Positions 49,224 through 57,790 of a DNA stretch of 64,000 nt are shown one piece after another (within the stretch, counting starts at the first letter, position 1; every line of letters begins with the position of its first letter). Source of the stretch: CBINFS01 sp966250015 (GTDB lineage: Bacteria; Bacteroidota; Rhodothermia; Rhodothermales; DASSAV01). The position numbers and the translations under genes are program-made. Below the pieces are notes generated by a model. That model worked only from the letters and a program-made list of their open reading frames with translations, had not been told where the DNA came from and did not search any database. The DNA lies in the NCBI GenBank assembly GCA_966250015.1, contig CBINFS010000002.1:227285-291284 (forward strand), written 5' to 3'.

Positions 49224-51179
49224 TCAGTAGACGATCTCGCCGCCGAACTGGTCGAATATCGCCCGTATGACCGGATCCTCTTCTCGTTTGCGTTGAATGA
49301 TTTCGTAGGGGTCTATTTCCTCGTCCTCTTCTTTCGTTTCTCCCTGCTCCGTGGCGGTGCTGACGATAAACTCCAGCTCTACCGAGCGGCCTTCGAGCAG
49401 CTCGTTCAGGCACCTGGCGATGCGCGGACGGGCTTGCTCGAGCTGGCTTCTGTTGAAGTCGTCCGGAAGCGCAATGGAAACGACGTTGTGGCGGGCTGCG
49501 ACGGGCCGGGCGAGCAGGAGCGGTGCACTGACACCGATCTTTTCATTCTTAATAATTTCGACGACTCGCGGCCAGATCCTTACGACCGCGTCAAAGAGGG
49601 CTTGAGCGTCGACTTCGGCCGGCGGCTCGGCCACCACGGTTTCCGCAAGGTTGCTAACGTCACCCCCTGTTCTGGATGATGTGTTGCCAACCTGCCGCGG
49701 ACGGCCGCTAAGAGCCGGCGGACTGAAAATACCCGTATAGGCTGGATCAGGCGGAGTTGGTGAAGCTGCGGAGACACCCGTGCGAGGCGTAACCGGCCGT
49801 GGCTCGGGGGAAGGCTTGTAGCTCGTTTCCTCGATGCCTTTTTTCTCCGGGCGAGACGAAAAAACCGGCCGTTGCTCGTCGTCTTCGGACTTTTCCGGGC
49901 TCTTTTTGGGTCCCGGGTCGGTGGGTGAAGGCTCAGGTGCCGGTTCGGGTACGACGCGAGGCTTAAACGCATAGGGCGGCTCGGTCACCGTGCCTGTTGG
50001 GAGAGCGCCTTTTCTGGCGAGCTCCTCCAGCGTGTCGATCCGCTTGAGCGCCTGCTGGAGATCGGCCGAGCGCGTCAGGCTCGCCATTTTCAGGAGCGCC
50101 ATCTCCAGACGAAGGCGGGGCATCGTGCTGTTACGGATGCTTTCCTGCGCCTCGTCCACGATCATGAGGAGCCGGAGGAGGTCCGCCTCGGAGAATTGCT
50201 TCGACTGCTCGGCGTACCGTTTCTGGACAAGCTCGGTGGCCTCGATCAGGCTGGTGTCGGGCATGGTTCGGGCTACGAGGAGGTTGCGGACGTGTTCGGA
50301 GATCCCGAAAAGGAACTCCTGGAGGTCGTAGCCGGCCCGCATGATTTTTTCGACGAGCCGGAGCATCCCGGCGGAATCGGCCTGGAGGACGTTGCCGGTA
50401 GCTTCAAAAAAGAGGTCTACGTCGACGACGCCGAGGGCGCGGGTCAGGTCGTCGGCGCGGAGCTCGTTGCCGCAGAGCGACACCGCCTGGTCGAGCGCCG
50501 ATAGCGCGTCGCGCAGGGCGCCGTCACCCTTCCGCGCGATGAGCATCAGCGAGCCCTCGTCTGCCGTCACCCCTTCAGCCTCGCAGATCGACTTGAGGCG
50601 ATTGACGATCTCCCTGCCGGCGATGCGGCGGAAGTCGAACCGCTGGCAGCGCGACAGGATCGTCGGCAGCACTTTGTGCGGCTCCGTCGTGGCAAAGATG
50701 AAAAGTACGTACGGCGGGGGCTCTTCGAGTGTTTTGAGCAGGGCATTAAACGCAGCGGTCGACAGCATGTGTACCTCGTCGATGATGTACACCTTCTTCC
50801 GGTTGCCCTGGGGGGGAATACGAACCGTATCCCGCAGCTCCCGGATGTCGTCAACCTTGTTGTTCGATGCCGCGTCGATCTCGATGATGTTGAGGTTGCG
50901 CCCTTCCTCGAACGATCTGCACGATTCGCACTCTCGGCACGGTTCGGCGGCGTCGGTGCGTTGGTCCGGAGGCGTGGTGCAGTTTATCGCCTTCGCGAGG
51001 ATGCGTGCCGCTGTCGTTTTTCCCACGCCCCGGGGTCCGCTAAAGAGGTACGCGTGCGCCAGGCGCTCCAGCCGGATGGCATTTTTCAGGGTCTCCGTGA
51101 CGTGTTCCTGTGCCACAATCTCACCGAAGAGCTGCGGACGGTATTTGCGGGCTGCGACGAGGTAACGCTGTTCGGACAT
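49224..51179 (-). CDS. dnaX: DNA polymerase III subunit tau/gamma
   Basis: 651 residues from the ATG at 51179, the usual MSEQRYLVAARKYRP start; a 13-residue extension to 51218 is possible. The AAA+ clamp-loader domain has Walker A GPRGVGKTTA, a zinc module (CTT...CRECESCR), DEVHMLS and sensor motifs up to about residue 360. A Pro/Glu/Ser-rich linker (about 400-520) leads to a C-terminal tau-like domain. It loads the beta clamp and links polymerase to helicase. A T6 and an A6 tract lie close together in the linker. Neither fits the A-AAA-AAG slippery heptamer in frame, so a gamma product is uncertain. Confidence 0.96.
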   Translation of the reverse strand: MSEQRYLVAARKYRPQLFGEIVAQEHVTETLKNAIRLERLAHAYLFSGPRGVGKTTAARILAKAINCTTPPDQRTDAAEPCRECESCRSFEEGRNLNIIEIDAASNNKVDDIRELRDTVRIPPQGNRKKVYIIDEVHMLSTAAFNALLKTLEEPPPYVLFIFATTEPHKVLPTILSRCQRFDFRRIAGREIVNRLKSICEAEGVTADEGSLMLIARKGDGALRDALSALDQAVSLCGNELRADDLTRALGVVDVDLFFEATGNVLQADSAGMLRLVEKIMRAGYDLQEFLFGISEHVRNLLVARTMPDTSLIEATELVQKRYAEQSKQFSEADLLRLLMIVDEAQESIRNSTMPRLRLEMALLKMASLTRSADLQQALKRIDTLEELARKGALPTGTVTEPPYAFKPRVVPEPAPEPSPTDPGPKKSPEKSEDDEQRPVFSSRPEKKGIEETSYKPSPEPRPVTPRTGVSAASPTPPDPAYTGIFSPPALSGRPRQVGNTSSRTGGDVSNLAETVVAEPPAEVDAQALFDAVVRIWPRVVEIIKNEKIGVSAPLLLARPVAARHNVVSIALPDDFNRSQLEQARPRIARCLNELLEGRSVELEFIVSTATEQGETKEEDEEIDPYEIIQRKREEDPVIRAIFDQFGGEIVY

Positions 51180-51237
51180 AATCTTGATCTCGAAGGTACG
51201 GGCACATTCGTCCGTCATGGGGACGCTACAGGGTAAA

Positions 51238-51278
51238 CATAAAAAAGCCGGAGATCGATCCCAACCTCCGGCTTTTCA
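51238..51278 (-). terminator. Terminator between the RDD gene and dnaX
   Basis: GCCGGAG and CTCCGGC form a 7-bp stem with flanking A-run and T-run, so it could act in both directions. On the minus strand it ends the transcript of the RDD gene at 51300. Confidence 0.88.
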
Positions 51279-51299
51279 TACCCGTGCAGGAAGGAGTAT

Positions 51300-51830
51300 T
51301 TACTCGTTTACCTCGATGACTTTGGTGTCGGCAAACTTGTCGCCGAGGCGGCGGCCTTCGGCGTCGGTCAGAACGAGGACCACTTCGATCACGCCGATGA
51401 TCATGGCGATGACGGGTCCAATGATCCATCCCAGAATGGGGATGATCATGATTACCGGGCCGATGGCAAAGGGAAGATTTCTCTTGACTGACGTAACGAT
51501 ATCCATCGGGCCGCCGTCGAGACGGACGGGGCGAAGTTTCATTACCTGCTTGCCGATCGATCGCTGCTTCATAAAGTCGAACTCGAGGCCGTCACGTACC
51601 AGCAGGTAAGCGGCGCCGACGAGAGCTCCAACGACAGGAATGACAGTGACGACTCCGGCCAGCACGCCGTCGATCACGGCCGCGATAATACGCTTGCCCA
51701 GATCGGCTTTCCCTTTTGCACCGGTCGACTGAAGGGTGGGTGACAGGTCAGAAGAAGGTGAGGGACCCGTGGAGGATTGCGGGGGAATACCGGACGCCTC
51801 CGGCGTGTGCTGTTCGTGGGTCGTATCCAT
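51300..51830 (-). CDS. RDD-family membrane protein
   Basis: 176 residues. A Ser/Pro/Thr-rich N-terminal tail (about 1-42) is followed by an RDD-like domain: GKRIIAAVIDGVLAGVV, a second helix and VRDGLEFDFMKQRSIGKQVMKLRPVRLDGG, then a long hydrophobic region of one or two helices and a C-terminal GRRLGDKFADTKVIEV. RDD proteins are small membrane proteins of mostly unknown function, some linked to ion transport. It is a paralogue of the next gene upstream. Confidence 0.85.
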   Translation of the reverse strand: MDTTHEQHTPEASGIPPQSSTGPSPSSDLSPTLQSTGAKGKADLGKRIIAAVIDGVLAGVVTVIPVVGALVGAAYLLVRDGLEFDFMKQRSIGKQVMKLRPVRLDGGPMDIVTSVKRNLPFAIGPVIMIIPILGWIIGPVIAMIIGVIEVVLVLTDAEGRRLGDKFADTKVIEVNE

Positions 51831-51960
51831 GAGATTCTCCAGAATGACTAATTGAAATCGGGCACGAAAGGACCATTTGTAATAAATACGAACAAAACAA
51901 TTAACACAAAACTATTTTCTGGCCTCACATGGAAAAAAACCGCCGTTTCAGGCTTGAAAA

Positions 51961-52431
51961 CTAATCGACAACCTGCGTGCCGGCCAGCTCGTCCCCCCAG
52001 CGGCGGCCGTCGGAACGCGTCAGAACGCGGTAAGCCTCGTAAACCAGAAAAACGGTGCCGGCAAAGGAGAGCAGCCAGCGGAGCGAGCCGAACATGGTGA
52101 GCGAGGCGAGACCGCTGAGCGCGAGCATCCAGTTGCGCCGCATCGACGTTTCGAGGTCCATCAACCGCCCATCCCGACGCACGCATTGCAGATTCATCAC
52201 GTGCTTGCCGAAGGATCGCCGGTTCATGTACTTCAGCTCGAGGCCGTCGCGGACGAGGAAATAGGCGGCGCCGGCCAGGCCGCTTAGAGAGGGCACGAGA
52301 ATGGCTACCAAAATCCCCGCAACCCCGGCTACAACGCAGTCGATGAGGAACGCGACGACTCGCTTACCGACGTCGGCTTTGAGGGTTACGCCATTATCCG
52401 AAATGATCGGTTCTTCCTTCAGGGTGTTCAT
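51961..52431 (-). CDS. RDD-family membrane protein, paralogue
   Basis: 156 residues. The start at 52431 has AGGAGG 9 nt upstream; a longer frame to 52662 lies inside tdk and is not supported. It shares with its neighbour the pattern GKRVVAFLIDCVVAGVAG, VRDGLELKYMNRRSFGKHVMNLQCVRRDG and the end DGRRWGDELAGTQVV. At least three membrane helices are visible. Its first 38 bases overlap the tdk 3' end, implying co-transcription. Its function is unknown. Confidence 0.85.
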   Translation of the reverse strand: MNTLKEEPIISDNGVTLKADVGKRVVAFLIDCVVAGVAGILVAILVPSLSGLAGAAYFLVRDGLELKYMNRRSFGKHVMNLQCVRRDGRLMDLETSMRRNWMLALSGLASLTMFGSLRWLLSFAGTVFLVYEAYRVLTRSDGRRWGDELAGTQVVD

Positions 52432-53119
52432 CGTGGAGAGCCTCCTGTCCTTTTGTTGATTCCGTGTCGTTTCGGTCTGTACGGGACTCAGGCTCAAAAG
52501 GTGCAGCGAGGCTATCGGGTTTTGTCGTTTCTGAAGGCGGATTGCCGGCAGCTGAACCCGGATTGAAACAGCGGCGGCAGCGGGGCTCGTACACGTCCTT
52601 CGCGCCGAGCAGAACGCGATGGCTGTCGACGACGATGCGCTGCGAGTGGTTTGCCGGCGCACCGCAGACGACGCACACGGCGTGCAGCTTCGTCACGTGC
52701 TCGGCGACGGCCATGAGCTGGGGGATCGGATCGAAGGGTTTACCCAGGTAATCTTGATCCAGGCCGACCACGATGACGCGTTTGCCGTCGCGCGCGAGCT
52801 GCTGGCATACGTCGACCAGATCGTTGTTGAAAAACTGGGCCTCATCGATCCCCACGACGTCTGCGTTCCCCGCAAGCAAAAGGATCTGCGACGCCGTATC
52901 GACCGGTGTCGAGGGAATCATGTTTTCGTCGTGCGATACGACGGCCGTCTCGTCGTAACGGGTGTCGAATGCAGGTTTGAAGATTTCGACTTTCTGGCGC
53001 GCAAACCGGGCACGTTTGAGGCGGCGGATGAGCTCTTCGGTCTTGCCGCTAAACATCGAGCCGCAGACGACCTCGATCCAACCGGACTTCCTGGTGCCTC
53101 CGAATACCAGCGGCTCCAT
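52394..53119 (-). CDS. tdk: Thymidine kinase (TK1 type)
   Basis: 241 residues. The P-loop GSMFSGKTEELIRRLKR (about 21-37), DEAQFF, and the two zinc-knuckle cysteine pairs CVVC and CRRC identify a type II thymidine kinase, which makes dTMP from salvaged thymidine. Family members normally end soon after the second Cys pair. Here about 50 further residues, rich in Pro, Glu, Asp, Arg and His, follow. That tail covers the ribosome-binding site and start of the RDD gene, so the extension may be under nucleotide-level constraint. Confidence 0.94.
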   Translation of the reverse strand: MEPLVFGGTRKSGWIEVVCGSMFSGKTEELIRRLKRARFARQKVEIFKPAFDTRYDETAVVSHDENMIPSTPVDTASQILLLAGNADVVGIDEAQFFNNDLVDVCQQLARDGKRVIVVGLDQDYLGKPFDPIPQLMAVAEHVTKLHAVCVVCGAPANHSQRIVVDSHRVLLGAKDVYEPRCRRCFNPGSAAGNPPSETTKPDSLAAPFEPESRTDRNDTESTKGQEALHDEHPEGRTDHFG

Positions 53120-53235
53120 CTCTCGTAGCGTCGTGTGGGGAAAAAGAAAGGGTGCAGTTGATCTCTGCTAAGATACGTCCGGAGGGGAGTAGGTATCTAC
53201 GGTGAGATAAAAATGCGAATTGAGATTCGAACGGG

Positions 53236-54009
53236 TCAGATTTCTGCCATCGCCGACGTTTCGATCCATCCGGTTACGCCATTCGGCAGCCGGATTTTGC
53301 TCCGGGTTGCCTGCGTATCGAGAATCTCGACGACCAGGCCTTCGTGGACGTCGATCACCGGCTCGGCGTCGGCGACGGGGGTTTCGAAGACGGTTGCCTG
53401 GTCATGCAGGATGACCGCTTCGCGCTCGATCCCAGCCGACAAAGACGCGGCGAACGCAGCTACGAGCAACACTATGCCGGCCCCGGTGGTGATGGCGCGT
53501 GCACGCCTGAGCCACTCGTTCGGGACGCCGCTCAAGAACCGGTAGGCAAAAAGCACCGCGGCGGTCAAATAGAAGAACAGACCGGAAAAGAAGAACCCCG
53601 AAGCGCCGATCCCCGAAACCAGCGCCTTCCAGTACCGCTGCCAGACCGGTTCAGGAACGGCCGAAAACCTGTCCACGATCCTGGTCTGGGCGATTTGCAG
53701 GTTGTGCCGGACTCGCGGATCGTCTGGCATCAGGCGAAGGGTTCGATGATAATAGCGGATCGCCTGCCCAATTTCGTCCAGCCGGTAGTAGGCATTCCCC
53801 ATGTTGTGAAAGAGCGCTCCTGCCGCAAAACCCGTTTGCTCGGCCGACTGGTAGGCGGCAAGCGCGCCGGTATAATCGCCCGAAAGGTACAGTCGATTAC
53901 CCTCGTCGAAGTGGCGGACGGCTTCGGTGAGCTGTGCCGCTGTATTCGACGGGATGGCCAGGAAGAGCAAAAAGACGGCGATCAGATCGCGAAAAAATCT
54001 CGTAGGCAT
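53236..54009 (-). CDS. batE: BatE: TPR and SH3-like membrane protein
   Basis: 257 residues from the ATG at 54009, 4 bp after batD (a longer frame would overlap batD by 29 bp). A signal peptide (about 1-25) is followed by TPR motifs (AVRHFDEGNRLYLSGDYTGALAAYQ; ALFHNMGNAYYRLDEIGQAI). Two membrane helices (about 140-165 and 180-205) and a C-terminal SH3-like domain (VVEILDTQATRSKIRLPNGVTGWI) complete it. It is the last gene of the Bat operon. Bat proteins form an inner-membrane/periplasmic complex linked to stress tolerance in Bacteroides and Leptospira; the mechanism is unknown. Confidence 0.88.
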   Translation of the reverse strand: MPTRFFRDLIAVFLLFLAIPSNTAAQLTEAVRHFDEGNRLYLSGDYTGALAAYQSAEQTGFAAGALFHNMGNAYYRLDEIGQAIRYYHRTLRLMPDDPRVRHNLQIAQTRIVDRFSAVPEPVWQRYWKALVSGIGASGFFFSGLFFYLTAAVLFAYRFLSGVPNEWLRRARAITTGAGIVLLVAAFAASLSAGIEREAVILHDQATVFETPVADAEPVIDVHEGLVVEILDTQATRSKIRLPNGVTGWIETSAMAEI

Positions 54010-54013
54010 ATTC

Positions 54014-55909
54014 TTACGTTCGTCCGGCGGTACTAACGGCAAGACGATTGAAGTGCTCGTTGAGCCACGTGATCAGCTCGGCTGCGTGCCTGTAGGCTTC
54101 ATCCAACGTTGCTCGATCCGGCTTGATGGGGGCAAATCGCCCTCTGTCGCATTCTTCGAGGAATCGTTGCAGGTCGGCTCGAACGTTTTCCGGGACGCCG
54201 GCCTCTTCGAGCCGCTGATCGAACTGACGGCGGGTGAGGCCGCTCTCGGCGATGTTCAGCCGGTTACCAACGTAGCCCGTCACGGCACGCTCGAGCTCTT
54301 CATAAAAGCCCTGTGGATCGTTCCGGCGAAGGATTTCGCCGGCTCGTTTGAGATGCTTCCTTGCAACAGGGTGGGCGCGCCGGTTGCGGGCGTATTCGCG
54401 GTCCATCGCAATACGAGCGGCATGCTTGCCGTAGAGAAACGTGCCTACCACCCCGATCAGCGGCAAGAGGAGCGCCGCATACACCCAGGGATTGGCGTGC
54501 AGAGGCCGATTTGTCGTCCGGACCCATTCGGCTTCTTCGACGATGATGTCGGCGATGTCGTCGACGGGCATGCCCGACGCCGTCGTACCCGCGAGCTCGG
54601 GCGACGTGGCCGATCCGGTAACCCGGATGGTGCCGACCGTAGCCTGCAACGTCTGATACCGGCCCGTCGTCGGATTGAAGTAGGTGAACTCGACGGGCGG
54701 CACCTCAAAGGCGCCGTTCGTGCGTGGTACGGCGAGGAAGGTAAAGGTTTTTTCTCCCCGCACCCGAGTCCCCGTCCGGTCGACGTTGGTAGCGACCTGA
54801 GGGTCGTACACCTCGAAGGCGCCCGGCCAGTGGATCTGAGGGGCTTCGAGTGTTGCGACGTTTCCGTCACCCGATATCGTGACGGTAAACTCGACCGTCT
54901 CGCCCACCGACACGTCGTTCCGGTTGATTCGGCTCCGCAGGGTGAAGTTGCCGACGGCTCCTCTAAAGCTGGCCGGCGCGTTTGCCGGCAAGGGGCGCGA
55001 CTCGATCGTGACGGGCGGCGACGCAAGCTCGAGCCGTTCGAACCGGCCAACGGGCGAGAAGAACTGCCCGAAGAGGTCGTTGGTGCGCCGGGGAAAGTAC
55101 GCCTCCGTCTCGATGCGGAGCGGGTCAACCGTCAGCGTGCCCGTTCTTGTGGGGAATACGGATACACGTTTGAGGACGATCGAGTGGTAGCGCAGGCCAT
55201 TCTCGACGACGGTACGGGGTAGGGGCCTTGGATCCACCTCCAGCTCCTCCCGCCAGAAACCGGCGGCATCCCACGAGTCGGCCAGTCTGCTTTGCCGGAG
55301 CTGAATGCCGTTGCGGAATAAAAGCTGGTATTCGATCGTAACCTGGCTGTTCTGGTAGGCGCTGCGGGCGCTCGGGATCGCTCGAATGAACAGGTCGTTT
55401 TCGTCGAGCGGCTCGTCTTCCGGGAAGGTTTCGTCGCCGGTTCCGTCCGGAGGGAAGGGTTGAGCAAAAGGATTATTGGACTGGTTAGGCGTACGCTGGG
55501 GCCGCTGGGACTGCGGCACGACGTTCAGCGTAATGGCTTCGGTTCGATACGTTTTGCCGGAAACCCTTACTTCGACCGGTTTGATCCTTGCCGTTCCTTC
55601 GCCGACGGGGATGTAGACCCATTCGTAGGCGACGCTCTGATGCAATCTCCCGTTTACGATCGATACGTTCCGGCGAGTCGACGGTACGGGCTGCAAAAGT
55701 TCAAGACCCTCGGTTTCGGGGGCAGAAGGCGCCTCCACCTCCGTGAAGGACGCACCCTGAACCTCCAGCGTCAGCCGGACCGGCTCTTCGGCGCCAACGG
55801 TGGTCCGGTCGACGGAAGCCAGGACGCTCACCGACTGTGCAGCGGCGGTGGTACACGTCCAGAAGAGGAGGCCGAGCGTCGTTATGAACAGGTGGAAAGT
55901 CTTCTTCAT
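54014..55909 (-). CDS. batD: BatD: BatD-family aerotolerance protein
   Basis: 631 residues. A signal peptide (about 1-24) is followed by several Ig-like beta domains that carry the BatD features (VDRTTVGAEEPVRLTLEVQG; FTVTISGDGNVATLEAPQI). A membrane helix (about 470-490) and a cytoplasmic helical domain of about 130 residues follow. A Pro/Asn/Gln-rich linker occurs near residue 140. It lies between batC and batE in a tight operon. It is presumably a periplasmic scaffold of the Bat complex. Confidence 0.9.
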   Translation of the reverse strand: MKKTFHLFITTLGLLFWTCTTAAAQSVSVLASVDRTTVGAEEPVRLTLEVQGASFTEVEAPSAPETEGLELLQPVPSTRRNVSIVNGRLHQSVAYEWVYIPVGEGTARIKPVEVRVSGKTYRTEAITLNVVPQSQRPQRTPNQSNNPFAQPFPPDGTGDETFPEDEPLDENDLFIRAIPSARSAYQNSQVTIEYQLLFRNGIQLRQSRLADSWDAAGFWREELEVDPRPLPRTVVENGLRYHSIVLKRVSVFPTRTGTLTVDPLRIETEAYFPRRTNDLFGQFFSPVGRFERLELASPPVTIESRPLPANAPASFRGAVGNFTLRSRINRNDVSVGETVEFTVTISGDGNVATLEAPQIHWPGAFEVYDPQVATNVDRTGTRVRGEKTFTFLAVPRTNGAFEVPPVEFTYFNPTTGRYQTLQATVGTIRVTGSATSPELAGTTASGMPVDDIADIIVEEAEWVRTTNRPLHANPWVYAALLLPLIGVVGTFLYGKHAARIAMDREYARNRRAHPVARKHLKRAGEILRRNDPQGFYEELERAVTGYVGNRLNIAESGLTRRQFDQRLEEAGVPENVRADLQRFLEECDRGRFAPIKPDRATLDEAYRHAAELITWLNEHFNRLAVSTAGRT

Positions 55910-55921
55910 AAAAACAGCGTA

Positions 55922-56695
55922 TTACCAGTCCTTCTCCACGCGGCGAGGGGGTGATTTGAGTCGCTGAGCTTCTCGCAAGAGGTCTTCTTCCTCGTTTTGG
56001 AGCGCCTGGAGGATTCGTTCCGCCTCTTGCCGGCTCATCTGCTCGCGGTCTTCGTTTGCCTGAGGTTCCGGAGCATCTCGTTCTTCTTCCTGATTTTGAT
56101 CTCCGGACTGCTGATTGTTTTCCTGTTCGTTTTGTTGCTGTTCGTCTTCCTGGTTCTGATCGTTGTTTTGTTCGTTCGGGTTTTGCCCCTGATTTTGCTG
56201 ATTTTCTCTGTTCTGCTGGTCGTTATTCGAGCTGCCGCCCTGCTGCTGTTGTTGCTGTTGCTGTTCTTCGAGCCTGCGCTTGGCAAACTCGTAGTTGAAC
56301 TTGGCGTCTTCGTTATCGGGGTCAGCCAGCAGGGCGTTGCGGTAATAGTTGACGGCATTTTGCAGATCCTGCATCTGCACGGCAGTATTTCCGGCATTGT
56401 AGGCGGCACGCGAGAAGTCCTGCTCCGACCCGGCGGCTTGCATGGCCTGATCGAGCACTTTCTTCGCGTTTTCGTAGTCTTCCATCCGGTACAGGGAGGA
56501 GCCGAGGTTGTGGAGCAGGCCGAAATAGGCGCGGCCGTCCGCCGGATCAGCGACCTCGAGCCCGGCCCGGTACTGGTCGGCAGCCTCGGCATACTGCCCT
56601 CGCTCGTAGAGCTTGTTCCCCCGTCTCCCTTCTTTTTCACCTCCATCCGTTAAGGCGAATAGCAAGGCGAAAACGATTAAAATTTTGACCCACAT
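55922..56695 (-). CDS. batC: BatC: TPR protein with a Gln/Asn-rich tract
   Basis: 257 residues. A short N-terminal hydrophobic segment is followed by TPR repeats (about 22-140) such as GNKLYERGQYAEAADQYRAG and AAYNAGNTAVQMQDLQNAVNYYRNAL. Residues 145-204 are almost only Gln, Asn and Glu with one run of eight Gln. A charged helical end follows. The Gln/Asn tract is long enough to be called prion-like and is probably disordered. The start is 4 bp after batB. Confidence 0.9.
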   Translation of the reverse strand: MWVKILIVFALLFALTDGGEKEGRRGNKLYERGQYAEAADQYRAGLEVADPADGRAYFGLLHNLGSSLYRMEDYENAKKVLDQAMQAAGSEQDFSRAAYNAGNTAVQMQDLQNAVNYYRNALLADPDNEDAKFNYEFAKRRLEEQQQQQQQQGGSSNNDQQNRENQQNQGQNPNEQNNDQNQEDEQQQNEQENNQQSGDQNQEEERDAPEPQANEDREQMSRQEAERILQALQNEEEDLLREAQRLKSPPRRVEKDW

Positions 56696-56699
56696 TCCG

Positions 56700-57764
56700 T
56701 TAAGCTTTACGTGTCAGTGGCTGAATCGCGCCGGGAATAACGTTTGGTTCTTCGGCCTTCTTCCTTCGATCGACGATCAGGGATTCCACGAGCAGGAGCA
56801 AAAGGCCGAGTGCGAGAGGCCACTGGTACCGTTCTTCATATTCTTCAAAAACGTCGGCGCTGAACTCCGTCTTTTCCATGCGGTCGAGTACGTCAGGGAG
56901 CTGGGAGAGCGTGCTCGACGTTCGCGCGATCCGGAAGTACGCCCCGTTTCTACCGAGTGCTTTCAAGGCGTCCTCTTCGAGCCTCGAGCTGACCACCTCG
57001 TTCGCTTCGTTCCTCTTGTAGCCTGTCAGCCTCCCGCGCGTGTACAGCGGGATCGGGACTCCCGACGTCTCCCCCACCCCGGCGGTGAAGACCGTCACGC
57101 CGGCTTCCCGGAACTCTCTGGCCAGGGCGTCGACGTCTCCAACGTGGTTTTCACCGTCCGAGATGACCAGCACGGCCCGCGACGTCTGCTTCGTTCTGGC
57201 CTTTTCGTCGACGGATTCGAATGCTCGAATCGCCATCTGTGTGGCGGCGGTAAAATTGGTGCCGGGAGTAGGGATCATCGACGGGTCGGCCACGTCGAGA
57301 AAAAGACGGACGGCACCGAAGTCTGTCGTCAGGGGGCACTGGATGAAGGCGTCGCCGGCGAACAGGACGAGTCCCACCCGGTCCCCTTTGAGCCCTTCCA
57401 GTAGCTTTTTGACCTCATTTTTGGCCCGCTGCAGGCGGTTGGGTGAGACGTCTTCCGCCTGCATGGACAGGGAAACGTCGAGTGCGATGACGAGATCCAG
57501 GCCTTCTCGTTTGACCTCTCGCAGCTTGGTGCCAATCCTCGGCCCCGCCAGCGCGAGGGCGAGGAGCGCTATTCCGGCCGTTAAAATCGCTCCTTTCCAG
57601 CGCCTCCGGCGCGAGCTTACCCCCGCGGTAAGCCTCGCAACGAGGGGGACGTCGCCGAAAGCCCGGTGTGCCTTTCGCCGCTGCCAGGCTGCCCACAGGA
57701 GCAGCACCACGGCGAGCGGTACGAAAAGCAGAGTCCAGAAATAATGGGGATTTAGCCAGGCCAT
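56700..57764 (-). CDS. batB: BatB: von Willebrand factor A membrane protein
   Basis: 354 residues from the ATG at 57764. A longer frame to 57860 would start within batA and add 32 residues without features. Two membrane helices at the N terminus (about 7-27 and 57-75) are followed by a VWA domain with the metal motif DVSLS and a TPGTNFTAA loop, and a last membrane helix (about 315-335). It probably works together with BatA as an integrin-like pair at the inner membrane. Confidence 0.92.
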   Translation of the reverse strand: MAWLNPHYFWTLLFVPLAVVLLLWAAWQRRKAHRAFGDVPLVARLTAGVSSRRRRWKGAILTAGIALLALALAGPRIGTKLREVKREGLDLVIALDVSLSMQAEDVSPNRLQRAKNEVKKLLEGLKGDRVGLVLFAGDAFIQCPLTTDFGAVRLFLDVADPSMIPTPGTNFTAATQMAIRAFESVDEKARTKQTSRAVLVISDGENHVGDVDALAREFREAGVTVFTAGVGETSGVPIPLYTRGRLTGYKRNEANEVVSSRLEEDALKALGRNGAYFRIARTSSTLSQLPDVLDRMEKTEFSADVFEEYEERYQWPLALGLLLLLVESLIVDRRKKAEEPNVIPGAIQPLTRKA

Positions 57765-57790
57765 ATCCGGTACGGCAGAAGAATCATAGG

